From: an uncultured Campylobacter sp.
GTDB lineage: Bacteria > Campylobacterota > Campylobacteria > Campylobacterales > Campylobacteraceae
Length of the DNA: 11,687 bases
Assembly (NCBI RefSeq): GCF_938030685.1
Contig: NZ_CALHHX010000016.1
Coordinates: forward strand, 1-11,687
Reading direction: 5' to 3'
Under the pieces are notes generated by a model, which saw only the letters and a program-made list of their open reading frames with translations, was not told the origin of the DNA and did no database searches. The position numbers and the translations under genes are program-made. The number at the start of each line of letters is the position of its first letter. Within the stretch, counting starts at the first letter, position 1. Below, piece after piece: positions 1 to 6,887 of the stretch.

Positions 1-454
1 AGCGCTCGCTCATCAAATTTATCGCATTGGTGCAGATCCGCCCTATCACGCCCGCACGCCCCGCATGCACTGCGGCAACCACGCCGCGCTGCTCGTCCGC
101 GATCAAAACGGGCGAACAGTCCGCTACCAGTACGCACAGCGCCACGCCGTGCAGATCGGTCACAAGCCCGTCGCAGGGCGGGATTTCATCGCTACCTGCG
201 CGTAAAATTTCAACGCGGTTTGAGTGGATTTGGCGCATAAATTTTAAATTTCGAGGCGCGATGCCGAACGCAGCGGCTAAAATTTCGCGGTTTTGCGCGA
301 CGTTTTGCGGATCGTCGCCTACGTGATCTCCTAAATTTAGGCTTGCGTAGGCTCCGCCACTTACGCCGCCAAGCCGCGTGCTAAAGCCCGCTAGCACGCC
401 GTGTCCGTCCAATACAAACTCAAGATTTTCTCTGCAAATTTCGATTTTAGCCAT
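1..454 (-). CDS. pgeF: Peptidoglycan editing factor PgeF / YfiH-family (DUF152) protein, 5' part only
   Basis: The first 151 codons are present; the gene runs off the left edge, and the family is usually about 240 residues. Visible family motifs are STRLGGVSGG (about 25-34), the NLGDHVGDDP stretch (40-49), QIHS with His77, DGLVTD (95-100), ADC with Cys113, and AVHAG with His130. His77, Cys113 and His130 match the expected zinc/active-site triad. The family was once called multicopper polyphenol oxidase or laccase. Characterised members act on purine nucleosides or correct misincorporated residues in peptidoglycan precursors, in the cytosol. The start is ATG at 454; an in-frame GTG sits directly before it at 457, and neither has a strong ribosome binding site. 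The start lies 10 bases past the riboflavin synthase stop, so the two are probably co-transcribed and may be translationally coupled. HAGRAG replaces the common HAGWRG. Confidence 0.9.
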   Translation of the reverse strand, partial: MAKIEICRENLEFVLDGHGVLAGFSTRLGGVSGGAYASLNLGDHVGDDPQNVAQNREILAAAFGIAPRNLKFMRQIHSNRVEILRAGSDEIPPCDGLVTDLHGVALCVLVADCSPVLIADEQRGVVAAVHAGRAGVIGRICTNAINLMSER

Positions 455-464
455 CACGCGCCGC

Positions 465-1274
465 TTAATACAGGCTCAAAATTTTATCTACCGCGTCCCA
501 CGAAAGCCCCTCTTTTTCGCCCTCAGCGTTCATATCGCACGCCGCGACAGTGCCGCAACTGGCGGGCCGTCCGCCGGCAAAGCCCAGCTGAGCCGCGACG
601 TATCGCGCTAGCAGATCAGTCTCAATATTAACGCGACGCCCGATTTTGTAGGTCCCAAAGAGCGTATCTTTGAGCGTGAGAGGGATGATCGTAAGGCGAA
701 TGGCGCAGCTTTGCGCTTTGCTCTTTAAATTTGCGCCTAAGGAGTTTGGTTCGCGAATGGAATTTGAGCTGCTGAAATTTTGCCCGTGCAAGCTTGCACC
801 GCTGAAATTCGCGCCGCGCGGCTCTTTATGAGTAAAATTTCCGCCCTCAAGTACTTCGTTAATCGTTAGACTCACGCCGTCGATCGCTACCGAGCCTTTC
901 GGCGCTAGCAGCGGCGCTATATGTAGCGGCGCGCGGATGAAAAAATCTATGCCGCTTGCAAGCTTTGAAATTTTATAAATTTCGCCCACGGCATCGACGT
1001 GTCCTTGGATCAAATGCCCGTCTATGCGCTCGCCTAGGCGCATCGCAGGCTCGATATGCACAGGGCCGCGCAGGTTTTGCATGGCGATGGCGCTCGCCGT
1101 CTCGCTAGAAAGCTGTACCGCAAATCCATCCGCAAAAAGCCGCGTCACGCTCAGGCATGCGCCGTTTACCGCGACGCTATCGCCGAGCGCGGGGCGGTAT
1201 CTCGCGCGCAATCGCAGCAAATCGCCGCTAAAGCTCGCAACCTGCGCGATCTCTCTGATCAGTCCGTTAAACAT
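465..1274 (-). CDS. ribE: Riboflavin synthase, alpha-type, with an internal insertion
   Basis: The enzyme dismutates two 6,7-dimethyl-8-ribityllumazines into riboflavin and a pyrimidinedione, the last step of riboflavin synthesis. Two lumazine-binding barrels are visible. The first starts MFNGLI and carries GDSVAVNGACLSVT (31-44). The second carries GHLIQGHVD (86-94), KGSVAIDGVSLTINEV (126-141), IIPLTLKDT (196-204) and RRVNIETDLLARYV (213-226). Two features are odd. Asn replaces Thr in the usual MFTG start. About 45 extra residues (about 145-191) separate the DGVSLT strand from the IIPLTL strand, which are nearly adjacent in ordinary family members, so this protein is 269 residues rather than about 200-220. 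The ATG at 1274 has an AAAGG site six bases upstream. No FMN-riboswitch-like leader fits in the short upstream gap. The symbol ribC is also used for this gene. Confidence 0.93.
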   Translation of the reverse strand: MFNGLIREIAQVASFSGDLLRLRARYRPALGDSVAVNGACLSVTRLFADGFAVQLSSETASAIAMQNLRGPVHIEPAMRLGERIDGHLIQGHVDAVGEIYKISKLASGIDFFIRAPLHIAPLLAPKGSVAIDGVSLTINEVLEGGNFTHKEPRGANFSGASLHGQNFSSSNSIREPNSLGANLKSKAQSCAIRLTIIPLTLKDTLFGTYKIGRRVNIETDLLARYVAAQLGFAGGRPASCGTVAACDMNAEGEKEGLSWDAVDKILSLY

Positions 1275-1299
1275 TATGAGCCTTTGGAATTTTTACGTG

Positions 1300-1305
1300 A
1301 TATTA
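1300..1305 (-). promoter_or_regulatory. Candidate -10 box for ribE-pgeF
   Basis: On the minus strand TAATAT lies about 25 bases before the riboflavin synthase ATG, just downstream of the cytochrome c terminator hairpin. It would give a very short leader. No -35 is evident, as is usual for epsilonproteobacterial sigma70 promoters. Confidence 0.4.
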
Positions 1306-1340
1306 GCGTAGAATTTTAAAAATTTAAAGTTAAGCGAAGC

Positions 1341-1363
1341 TCGGCGAGCACAAAGCCCGCCGA
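1341..1363 (-). terminator. Hairpin terminator after the cytochrome c gene
   Basis: Read on the minus strand, TCGGCGGGC and GCTCGCCGA form a 9-bp stem with one G-U pair and a TTTGT loop. It begins 13 bases past the cytochrome stop codon. The following U tract is discontinuous (ACTTTAAATTTTT), so termination may be partial and allow read-through into ribE. Confidence 0.55.
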
Positions 1364-1376
1364 ATGAAGTTTGAAA

Positions 1377-1697
1377 TTATTTTTTAGAAACGATGAAATC
1401 GGCTAGCGCTTCGATCGATTCGTCGTTGAGCGAAGCTGCTTGACCTTTCATAACGCCCATCATACCGAATTTTCCCTTGCCTTCGCCCAGAGTGCCGTCT
1501 TTGTAGCCTTTTAGGCTAGCGATGATATCTTCCTTGCTTAGGGTGTTTAGCGCAGGTACTTTGCCGCCAAGATAAGGCTTCTCGGCGTTGGCTCCATGAC
1601 AGGCCACGCATTTTTTATATAAAGTAGCGCCGTCAGCGGCGAATACACTCGAACTAAACGCCGCCAACGCAGCACATGCAATAAGAACTTTTTTCAT
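1377..1697 (-). CDS. Periplasmic class I c-type cytochrome (c553 family)
   Basis: This is a small monoheme electron carrier, 106 residues long. Residues 1-20 form a Sec signal peptide (MKKVLIACAALAAF, with cleavage expected after VFA at 20). The heme attachment motif CVACH (30-34) gives two thioether cysteines and the proximal His34. The distal Met is probably Met79, Met80 or Met83 in the GKFGMMGVM segment. The size and layout match Campylobacter and Helicobacter cytochrome c553, which carries electrons from the bc1 complex to cbb3 oxidase or cytochrome c peroxidase. The ATG at 1697 has a strong AAAGGATAGG site just upstream and its own promoter, and a hairpin follows the stop, so it is probably mostly monocistronic. 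Confidence 0.93.
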   Translation of the reverse strand: MKKVLIACAALAAFSSSVFAADGATLYKKCVACHGANAEKPYLGGKVPALNTLSKEDIIASLKGYKDGTLGEGKGKFGMMGVMKGQAASLNDESIEALADFIVSKK

Positions 1698-1727
1698 TCC
1701 TATCCTTTCTTTTTAAATTGTGGGTGC

Positions 1728-1733
1728 AGTATA
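1728..1733 (-). promoter_or_regulatory. -10 box for the cytochrome c gene
   Basis: The minus strand carries TTGATTATACTG, with TATACT at these positions, about 30 bases before the ATG and about 20 before the ribosome binding site at 1700-1707. The T-rich stretch upstream resembles the periodic AT-rich region that replaces the -35 in Campylobacter promoters. Confidence 0.6.
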
Positions 1734-1763
1734 ATCAAAATTTAGTAAATTTCGGCTAAATTT

Positions 1764-1975
1764 TTGCAATTTGCGCTAAAGAGGCGAAATTCTATCTACT
1801 GCAAACTTTAGCGTAGAGGCTCAAAGCGGAATTTATGCTGTAAAATTTTAAGCGAATTTCGCCTTGCCACTTAAATTTCAATCGTAAAATTTCGCGGCGA
1901 AATTCTACGGCGGAATTTCATCTAGACGTCAAATTCCATCGCGAAATTTCGCGTAGAATTTTAAAATTTAGCCAC
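1764..1975. repeat. Spacer packed with small AAATTTCGC-type palindromes
   Basis: The spacer between the ABC exporter stop and the cytochrome c promoter has no credible ORF. It holds a cluster of self-complementary units. AATTTCGC-G-GCGAAATT is at 1888-1904. GAAATTC at 1899-1905 pairs with GAATTTC at 1913-1919. CGCGAAATTTCGCG, a perfect 14-mer, is at 1940-1953. Similar GCGAAATT/AATTTCGC words recur in other spacers of the window (around 3600-3660, 6775-6845 and 10370-10600), which suggests a dispersed palindromic motif rather than a unique regulator. Confidence 0.6.
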
Positions 1976-1976
1976 T

Positions 1977-3530
1977 TTACTTTATGCGCGACATTTCGCC
2001 TCTTTGCATCTTATAAATTTTATCTGCGGCGCCGAAGTATTTATCATCGTGCGAGATCGCAAAGATCGTGTATCCGCGCGATTTCAGCTCCGGCAAAATC
2101 CGCTCGTAAAACTCCGCGCGAAACTGCGGATCGAGATCGGCCGCAAACTCATCGAGCATCAAAAATTTTCGCCCGTCCATCAGCACGCTTACGAGCGCCA
2201 AACGCTTGCGCTGCCCGCTAGATAGGCTCGTGGTGCTAAATTTAGCCCCCTTTAGCTCAACCTTATCCTGCAGGTGCGTGAGCGCGAGCCACTCGCGCGC
2301 GATGTCCGCATCGCCCGTAGCGTAGTCGAAGAGATAAAAATCGCTGAAAACCGCGCTTATGTTGTTGCTGTAGGCGCGCAGATCAGAGGGTTTAAGGGCC
2401 GCGCCGTCGGCTAAAATTTCGCCCGTTTGCGGCGTATAAAGACCCGCTAAAATCATAAAAAGCGTCGATTTTCCGCTGCCGTTTTCGCCGATTAAAAACA
2501 CCGTCTCGCCCGCATTTAGCTGCAAGCTTACCCCTTTTATGCCGAATTTCCCGCCCGGATACGAAAAGCCCACGTCCTTAAGCTCCAGGCTGCGCCACGG
2601 CTGCATTTGCGCAAGCTCAAAGCCCTGCACGAACGGGTCTAAATTTAACTCTTTGATCTTTGCGTAGGCGATCTTGGCGCGCAACACGCTAGGAAGCGAG
2701 AATATGAGCATCATCAAAGGCGCACGCAAAAAAAGCACCGTAAGCGCGATCGTTACGGCGTTTGCAAGCTCCGCTTTGCCGCCGCTAAGCCCAAAATAAA
2801 GCACAAAGCCCACCGCGCCAAGCATCATCACGTTCATAAAATTACTCGCAAACGCGCCGTAAACCTCGGCTCGCAGCGAGCTTTGGCGCAAATTTTGCGC
2901 ATTAGGCAAAAAGTCGTTTTCATATAGGCTTTTTGCTTTGGCTAGGCTTAGCGACAGCTCCTTGTGCCCCTCGATCGCCGCGGCGTAGTTTTTGTACAAA
3001 ACGTCCTCGTTTTGGCGGTACAGATCGTAATTTTGCATGACTTTTTTCATCAAAAAGCGGTTGAAAATCATCAGTGCGCCTATCCAGACGAATAAAAACG
3101 CAAACATCATAGGCGCGATGTATAGCACGTAGATACCGCAAAATAGCACGATCATCGCGCCTTGGATGAGCTCGGAAATGCGCATAAAGCCTTCGGTCAG
3201 GCGCGAAATATCGCTAGAAAGGGACGCAAGCAGGTTCGCCTTCGACGCAGCCTCGATACGCTCGAACTTCGTATCGATGATCTGCTTGATGATCTTGGTG
3301 CGCAGATCGAATACGAAGTCGTTTTCCATCTTGCAAAGCATGATGCGGCTTAGCACCGAAAGCAGCAGAAATAGCGCCAAGAGCGCGAAAAATAGCGCGA
3401 TGATGCGCCCGCCTCTTTCGGTGCCGTCAAGTAGATATTTATTGATAAAGCTTAAAATCAAGATCCCTGAGCCGCTGTAAATCGCGTTTAGCGCGAGCAT
3501 CGCGAGGATTTGTTTAGTATATTTTTTCAT
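1977..3530 (-). CDS. ABC exporter, fused membrane and ATPase domains, cyclic-peptide export type (YojI/SyrD/PvdE-like)
   Basis: Numbering is from the TTG at 3542. Residues 10-290 form the six-helix membrane domain, with hydrophobic segments near 15-35, 47-68, 125-160 and 235-285. Residues 315-521 form the ATPase domain: Walker A GENGSGKST (352-360), signature LSSGQRKRL (440-448), Walker B KFLMLDE (459-465) and H-loop His498. The Q-loop region reads ISAVFSDFYLFD, as in YojI/SyrD proteins, where a canonical Gln is absent. Relatives export small or cyclic peptides such as microcin J25, syringomycin or pyoverdine precursors. No peptide synthesis gene is nearby, so the substrate is unknown. The ATG at 3530 is preferred because GGGAC lies upstream of it; the TTG at 3542 has no ribosome binding site. 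The gene stands alone behind a long structured leader region. Confidence 0.87.
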   Translation of the reverse strand: MKKYTKQILAMLALNAIYSGSGILILSFINKYLLDGTERGGRIIALFFALLALFLLLSVLSRIMLCKMENDFVFDLRTKIIKQIIDTKFERIEAASKANLLASLSSDISRLTEGFMRISELIQGAMIVLFCGIYVLYIAPMMFAFLFVWIGALMIFNRFLMKKVMQNYDLYRQNEDVLYKNYAAAIEGHKELSLSLAKAKSLYENDFLPNAQNLRQSSLRAEVYGAFASNFMNVMMLGAVGFVLYFGLSGGKAELANAVTIALTVLFLRAPLMMLIFSLPSVLRAKIAYAKIKELNLDPFVQGFELAQMQPWRSLELKDVGFSYPGGKFGIKGVSLQLNAGETVFLIGENGSGKSTLFMILAGLYTPQTGEILADGAALKPSDLRAYSNNISAVFSDFYLFDYATGDADIAREWLALTHLQDKVELKGAKFSTTSLSSGQRKRLALVSVLMDGRKFLMLDEFAADLDPQFRAEFYERILPELKSRGYTIFAISHDDKYFGAADKIYKMQRGEMSRIK

Positions 3531-3577
3531 CTTTTGTCCCAATGAAATTTGAGCGCAATTGTGGCAAAATTCGCTTG

Positions 3578-3604
3578 AAAAAACGGTTAAATTTTAAATC
3601 CGTT
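3578..3604 (-). terminator. Intrinsic terminator-like hairpin 48 bases before the ABC exporter ATG
   Basis: On the minus strand AACGG and CCGTT enclose an AT-rich segment that can itself pair (TTAA/TTAA), and six U residues follow directly. It could end transcripts from the upstream gene (3857-4618), although it lies about 250 bases past that stop. It could instead act as an attenuator in the exporter leader. Confidence 0.45.
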
Positions 3605-3673
3605 CTCATTTCGCAAATAAAATTTTACCCGAACTGCGTAAAATTCTGCCGAAAATTTATCCACTTTTGGCGC

Positions 3674-3730
3674 GCCAGGAGCGATAAGCCCTATCTGTGT
3701 TTACGCCCCTGACAGAAATTAGCAGATAGG
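3674..3730 (-). ncRNA. Candidate structured RNA: two interlocking stems (pseudoknot or mutually exclusive pairing)
   Basis: On the minus strand the order is stem 1 left (CCTATCTG, 3730-3723), stem 2 left (GTCAGGGGCG, 3713-3704), stem 1 right (CAGATAGG, 3697-3690) and stem 2 right (CGCTCCTGGC, 3683-3674). Stem 1 is 8 perfect pairs, with a possible ninth G-U. Stem 2 is 10 pairs including two G-U. The G-U pairs become A-C mismatches on the plus strand, so a minus-strand RNA is favoured. It matches no riboswitch class that I recognise. Function is unknown; it could also be a DNA-level inverted repeat pair. Confidence 0.4.
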
Positions 3731-3780
3731 ATTAAATTTGACGGATTGCAAAATTTTGAATCAAATTTAAAAACCTAAAG

Positions 3781-3840
3781 TGGCAGAGCGCAAAATTTTA
3801 ACTATATTTTTAAATTTTATAAGCTTTGTCGGCTCTGCTA
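3781..3840. repeat. Inverted repeat with AT-rich core after the membrane-protein gene
   Basis: TGGCAGAGC (3781-3789) pairs with GCTCTGCTA (3832-3840), with one G-U on the plus strand. Inside the loop, AAAATTT and AAATTTT can pair again. It lies 16 bases past the stop of the minus-strand gene ending at 3857, so it may help terminate or protect that transcript, but no U tract follows closely. Confidence 0.35.
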
Positions 3841-3856
3841 AAATCCAAATTTAACT

Positions 3857-4618
3857 CTAGACATCGCCCTTTTTGTTGCGCTCCGTGATAAATTTAGCTA
3901 ATAAATTTATCTCCAATTTACTCACTTCAAATAGCGCTGTTATTTTCTTCTCGGCTAGGTCTAAATTTTTGTTGCAAACGACTTTGAAATATCTGCGCAG
4001 CTCTGCGTAATCATTTGGATCGCTGATCATAAAATTACAAAACAAGCCGTTTTTGCCCTGTAAAAATATCATATCAAAAACGCTATCAATGCCCTTGCCA
4101 AAATGAAAAATGATCTGCGGCAAAAGCACTACGCAGATCGTCGCTAAAATTATAAAAATAGATGTCGCTACGGGCAGCACTACAAACATCGCCGCCATGA
4201 TAACGACAAGAAATATTACGCCTGTTTTACCGCCGACGCTATCTAGCCCGTAATGTATCGGAAGCGCATAGGATACTGTTTTGTGAAGCTTTCGTATTTG
4301 ACGCGGCATAATTTCCGCAAAAATTTCGCCGTCAATTATCTTGACGATTTTATCGTTGTAAAAATAGACATAAGCGTTTCTATAGAAATTCATATCGAAT
4401 TTTCTTCTGCTTATGACGAGCAAAAAGTATAATGAAATTTTAAACATATCGGAGTTGCCGCCAAAAAATACGTTTCTTAAAATTCCGAAAGCCATTAATG
4501 CAAACATCAAAATAATCGAAATTTTTATGACCTGATTAGTTTCGTCTTTGATGACTAGCGGCTCTTTGTCGTAGTCTCTTGCAAATTTTCTCAGGCTTAA
4601 ATTTAACTCATCCTGCAT
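3857..4618 (-). CDS. Unrecognised membrane protein, 253 residues
   Basis: I do not recognise this family. The N-terminal 28 residues are charged and probably cytoplasmic. Hydrophobic segments lie at about 30-52, 58-70, 132-150 and 152-172, arranged as two hairpins. Between them is a loop (71-130) rich in Tyr, Lys and Arg. The C-terminal 80 residues are soluble and charged, and end in KKGDV. The paired-helix layout with a lysine-rich tail resembles small YcxB/DUF-type membrane proteins, but no diagnostic motif is visible. The ATG at 4618 has AGGAAT six bases upstream. It lies 63 bases downstream of mnmG on the same strand and may be co-transcribed. Base composition is clearly AT-richer than in mnmG, with Ile, Phe, Lys and Asn common, which fits later acquisition or weak constraint. 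Confidence 0.8.
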   Translation of the reverse strand: MQDELNLSLRKFARDYDKEPLVIKDETNQVIKISIILMFALMAFGILRNVFFGGNSDMFKISLYFLLVISRRKFDMNFYRNAYVYFYNDKIVKIIDGEIFAEIMPRQIRKLHKTVSYALPIHYGLDSVGGKTGVIFLVVIMAAMFVVLPVATSIFIILATICVVLLPQIIFHFGKGIDSVFDMIFLQGKNGLFCNFMISDPNDYAELRRYFKVVCNKNLDLAEKKITALFEVSKLEINLLAKFITERNKKGDV

Positions 4619-4681
4619 GCTTATTCCTATTTTGTTTGCGTAGTCAAATCTACTACGGCTTTCTCACGTCAGACGCGCAGC

Positions 4682-6556
4682 TTATTTCAAGCCAAAATTT
4701 TGTTTGATGTAGATGTGCAAAATATCGATCGCGGCGGGCGTTACGCCGCTGATCTCGCTCGCGGCAAACAGCGTCGGCGGCGCAAAGCGATTTAGCTTCT
4801 GCACGATCTCGTTGCTAAGCCCTCCGATCTTGCTAAAATCGATCTGCGGCGGGATCGCGACGCCAAGCAGCCCCTTCATCCTCTCGACCTCGGCGCGCTG
4901 CATCGCGATGTAGAAATGATACTTGCACTGCGTTAAAATTTCATCCAAAACCTCATCGCTAAAGCCCTCAAAATGCGGCGCCAGAGCAAGCAGTCCCGCC
5001 TTTGAAAAACCGCTTTGAGAGGCGATTTTTTGTAAACTACAGCTTTGCGAAATAGGCTCCGCGCCAATGCTTTGCAGCAGGCTAAGCGTCTGTTTTGAAG
5101 GGGTAATCTGCGTTTTTAGCAAAAATTCCATTCCGCTTTCCACATCGAGCTTAAGCTTACGCGCCCTCTCGTAGCTCGCCTCGTCTAAAAGTCCGATCTC
5201 GCGGCCGTATTCGCTTAGGCGCAGCACGGCGTTGCCCTCGCGCAGCAGCAGGCGAAATTCCGCGCGCGAAGTAAACATTCGGTAGGGCTCGTTCGTGCCC
5301 TTGGTGACGAGATCATCGATCAAAACGCCGATATACGCCTCATCTCTGCGCAAAATCAGAGGCTGCCGCCCGCGCAAATCAAGCACGGCGTTGATGCCCG
5401 CCATCAGCCCCTGTGCAGCGGCCTCCTCGTAGCCGGTGGTGCCGTTGATCTGACCTGCCAAAAACAGTCCGCGGATCTTTTTGGTCTCAAGGCTGTGTTT
5501 AAGCTCGGTAGGATCGATAAAATCGTACTCGATCGCATAGCCCGGGCGGACGATTTTTGCATTTTCAAAGCCTCTGATCGTGCGCAAAAACGCAATCTGT
5601 ACGTCGTAAGGAAGGCTCGTAGAGAGGCCGTTTACGTAATACTCCGTAGCCTCGCGCGTCTGTGGCTCGACGAAGACGTGGTGGCGGTCGCGATTTGGAA
5701 ATTCATAAATTTTAGTCTCTATGCTCGGGCAGTAGCGCGGGCCCGTGCTTGAAATTTGTCCCGTAAACATCGGCGCGCGGGCGAAATTTTCGCGGATGAT
5801 CTCGTGCGTGCGCTCGTTCGTATAAGCGATGAAGCAGGCAAGCTGCTTCGGCGCAAAATTTTTGCTGCGAAAGCTAAAAGCGCACGGATCGGCGTCGCCG
5901 TCTTGGCACTCAAGCACGCTAAAATCGATCGTCTTAGCATCGATCCTTGGGCAGGTGCCCGTCTTTAGCCGCCCCATTTGCAGACCCAGACTTCGCAGCG
6001 ATTCGGCAAGCTCGACGCTCGCTAGCTCGCCCACGCGCCCCGCTTGCAGCTTGTTTTCGCCCACGTGAATTAGCCCGTTTAAAAAAGTACCGGCGGTGAT
6101 TATCAGATGTTTTGTTTCATAAACATTGCCAAGATGGGTCTTAACGCCGCAAATGCGCTGCTCGCCGCCTTGCTCGCAGGTTAAAATTTCGCTCGCGATT
6201 TCCTGGCTTACATCCAACCCCTGCGTGTTTAGCAGCAAATTTCGCATATAGATGCGGTATTTGTCCATATCGATCTGAGCACGCGAGCCGCGCACGGCGG
6301 GGCCCTTGCTCTCGTTTAAAATTCTAAACTGCAGCCCGCACGCATCCGCCGCAAGCCCCATCTGACCGCCCAGCGCGTCGATCTCCTTTACCAGATGCCC
6401 CTTCGCAAGGCCGCCTATTGCGGGGTTACAGCTCGCAGCGCCGATCTGCTCGGCCAAGATCGTAATTAGCAGCGTCTTTGCGCCCATTTTTGCGGCGGCT
6501 AAGCTTGCCTCGATACCCGCGTGCCCGCCGCCCACAACGATAACGTCGTATTTCAT
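4682..6556 (-). CDS. mnmG: tRNA uridine-34 5-carboxymethylaminomethyl modification enzyme MnmG (GidA)
   Basis: With MnmE this flavoenzyme adds the (carboxymethyl)aminomethyl group to C5 of wobble uridine in tRNAs reading split-box codons, in the cytosol. The protein is full length (624 residues). The Rossmann FAD motif VVGGGHAGIEA starts at residue 7. CNPAIGGLAKGHLVKEIDALGG begins at the conserved Cys43. GPRYCPSIE carries Cys276, matching the second conserved catalytic-region Cys. PGYAIEYD, NGTTGYEEAAAQG and TSRAEFRLLLREGNA follow, and the C-terminal helical domain ends with PAAIDILHIYIKQ. The ATG at 6556 has AAAGG seven bases upstream. The MnmE partner is not in the window. No clear promoter was identified in the 331-base spacer shared with bioB. 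Confidence 0.97.
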   Translation of the reverse strand: MKYDVIVVGGGHAGIEASLAAAKMGAKTLLITILAEQIGAASCNPAIGGLAKGHLVKEIDALGGQMGLAADACGLQFRILNESKGPAVRGSRAQIDMDKYRIYMRNLLLNTQGLDVSQEIASEILTCEQGGEQRICGVKTHLGNVYETKHLIITAGTFLNGLIHVGENKLQAGRVGELASVELAESLRSLGLQMGRLKTGTCPRIDAKTIDFSVLECQDGDADPCAFSFRSKNFAPKQLACFIAYTNERTHEIIRENFARAPMFTGQISSTGPRYCPSIETKIYEFPNRDRHHVFVEPQTREATEYYVNGLSTSLPYDVQIAFLRTIRGFENAKIVRPGYAIEYDFIDPTELKHSLETKKIRGLFLAGQINGTTGYEEAAAQGLMAGINAVLDLRGRQPLILRRDEAYIGVLIDDLVTKGTNEPYRMFTSRAEFRLLLREGNAVLRLSEYGREIGLLDEASYERARKLKLDVESGMEFLLKTQITPSKQTLSLLQSIGAEPISQSCSLQKIASQSGFSKAGLLALAPHFEGFSDEVLDEILTQCKYHFYIAMQRAEVERMKGLLGVAIPPQIDFSKIGGLSNEIVQKLNRFAPPTLFAASEISGVTPAAIDILHIYIKQNFGLK

Positions 6557-6887
6557 TTTTTGCCTTTAAATTTAAAGCCGCAATTTTAGCCAAAATAAAA
6601 TTTCAAAACGATAAATCGCGCGCAGATACCATGGGTAGCGGCTCGCTATGTATTTTTCATACGCGTAAAATTTTACCGCGCCGCAACTTTGAAGCGATTT
6701 TAATTTGCACCGCCGCATAAGCAGCATGCGGACGAGCCGTCCGTAAAAATCGCGGCGCAAAATCGGCGGAGGGCGTGAAATTCCGCGTAAATTTTTAGCG
6801 CAAAATTCCTACGCCAAATTTCGCGTGCGAGCTTTGCTTTAAATTTCGCATTGTATAATTACGCATTTTTTTCAAAAAGGCTAAGTA
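6557..6887. other. Divergent spacer between mnmG and bioB
   Basis: The bioB promoter is at its right end. The rest carries AAATTT/GCGAAATT-type words (about 6775-6845) like those in the other spacers. A 62-codon open frame on the minus strand (TTG at 6760 to stop at 6572) ends 15 bases before mnmG, but it lacks a ribosome binding site and recognisable domains, so it is not called as a gene. Confidence 0.4.
6852..6859 (+). promoter_or_regulatory. Extended -10 promoter of bioB
   Basis: TGTATAAT matches the epsilonproteobacterial sigma70 consensus exactly. It lies 28 bases before the TTG start and about 17 before the AAGG ribosome binding site at 6877-6880. No -35 hexamer is obvious. Confidence 0.7.

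Larger units (their letters stand above)
3543..3856. other. Non-coding region between the membrane-protein gene and the ABC exporter
   Basis: No credible ORF is seen in these 314 bases. Read on the minus strand (the direction of both flanking genes) it contains, in order: an imperfect inverted repeat around an AT-rich core (3781-3840), the interlocking stem pair (3674-3730), and a terminator-like hairpin (3578-3604) about 50 bases before the exporter start. No convincing -10 box is visible between that hairpin and the start codon, so transcription of the exporter may begin upstream of these structures. Confidence 0.5.

Noticed and set aside
1275..1340. FMN riboswitch ahead of riboflavin synthase
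   Set aside because: The gap to the upstream terminator is too short and none of the conserved RFN segments is recognisable.
4630..4665. CGTAGT/ACTACG hairpin between mnmG and the next gene as a terminator
   Set aside because: Only six pairs and no U run on the minus strand; co-transcription is at least as likely.
6572..6760. 62-codon frame with TTG start just before mnmG
   Set aside because: No ribosome binding site, no recognisable domain, and a composition expected from the AAATTT-rich spacer. Its closeness to mnmG keeps it barely possible.
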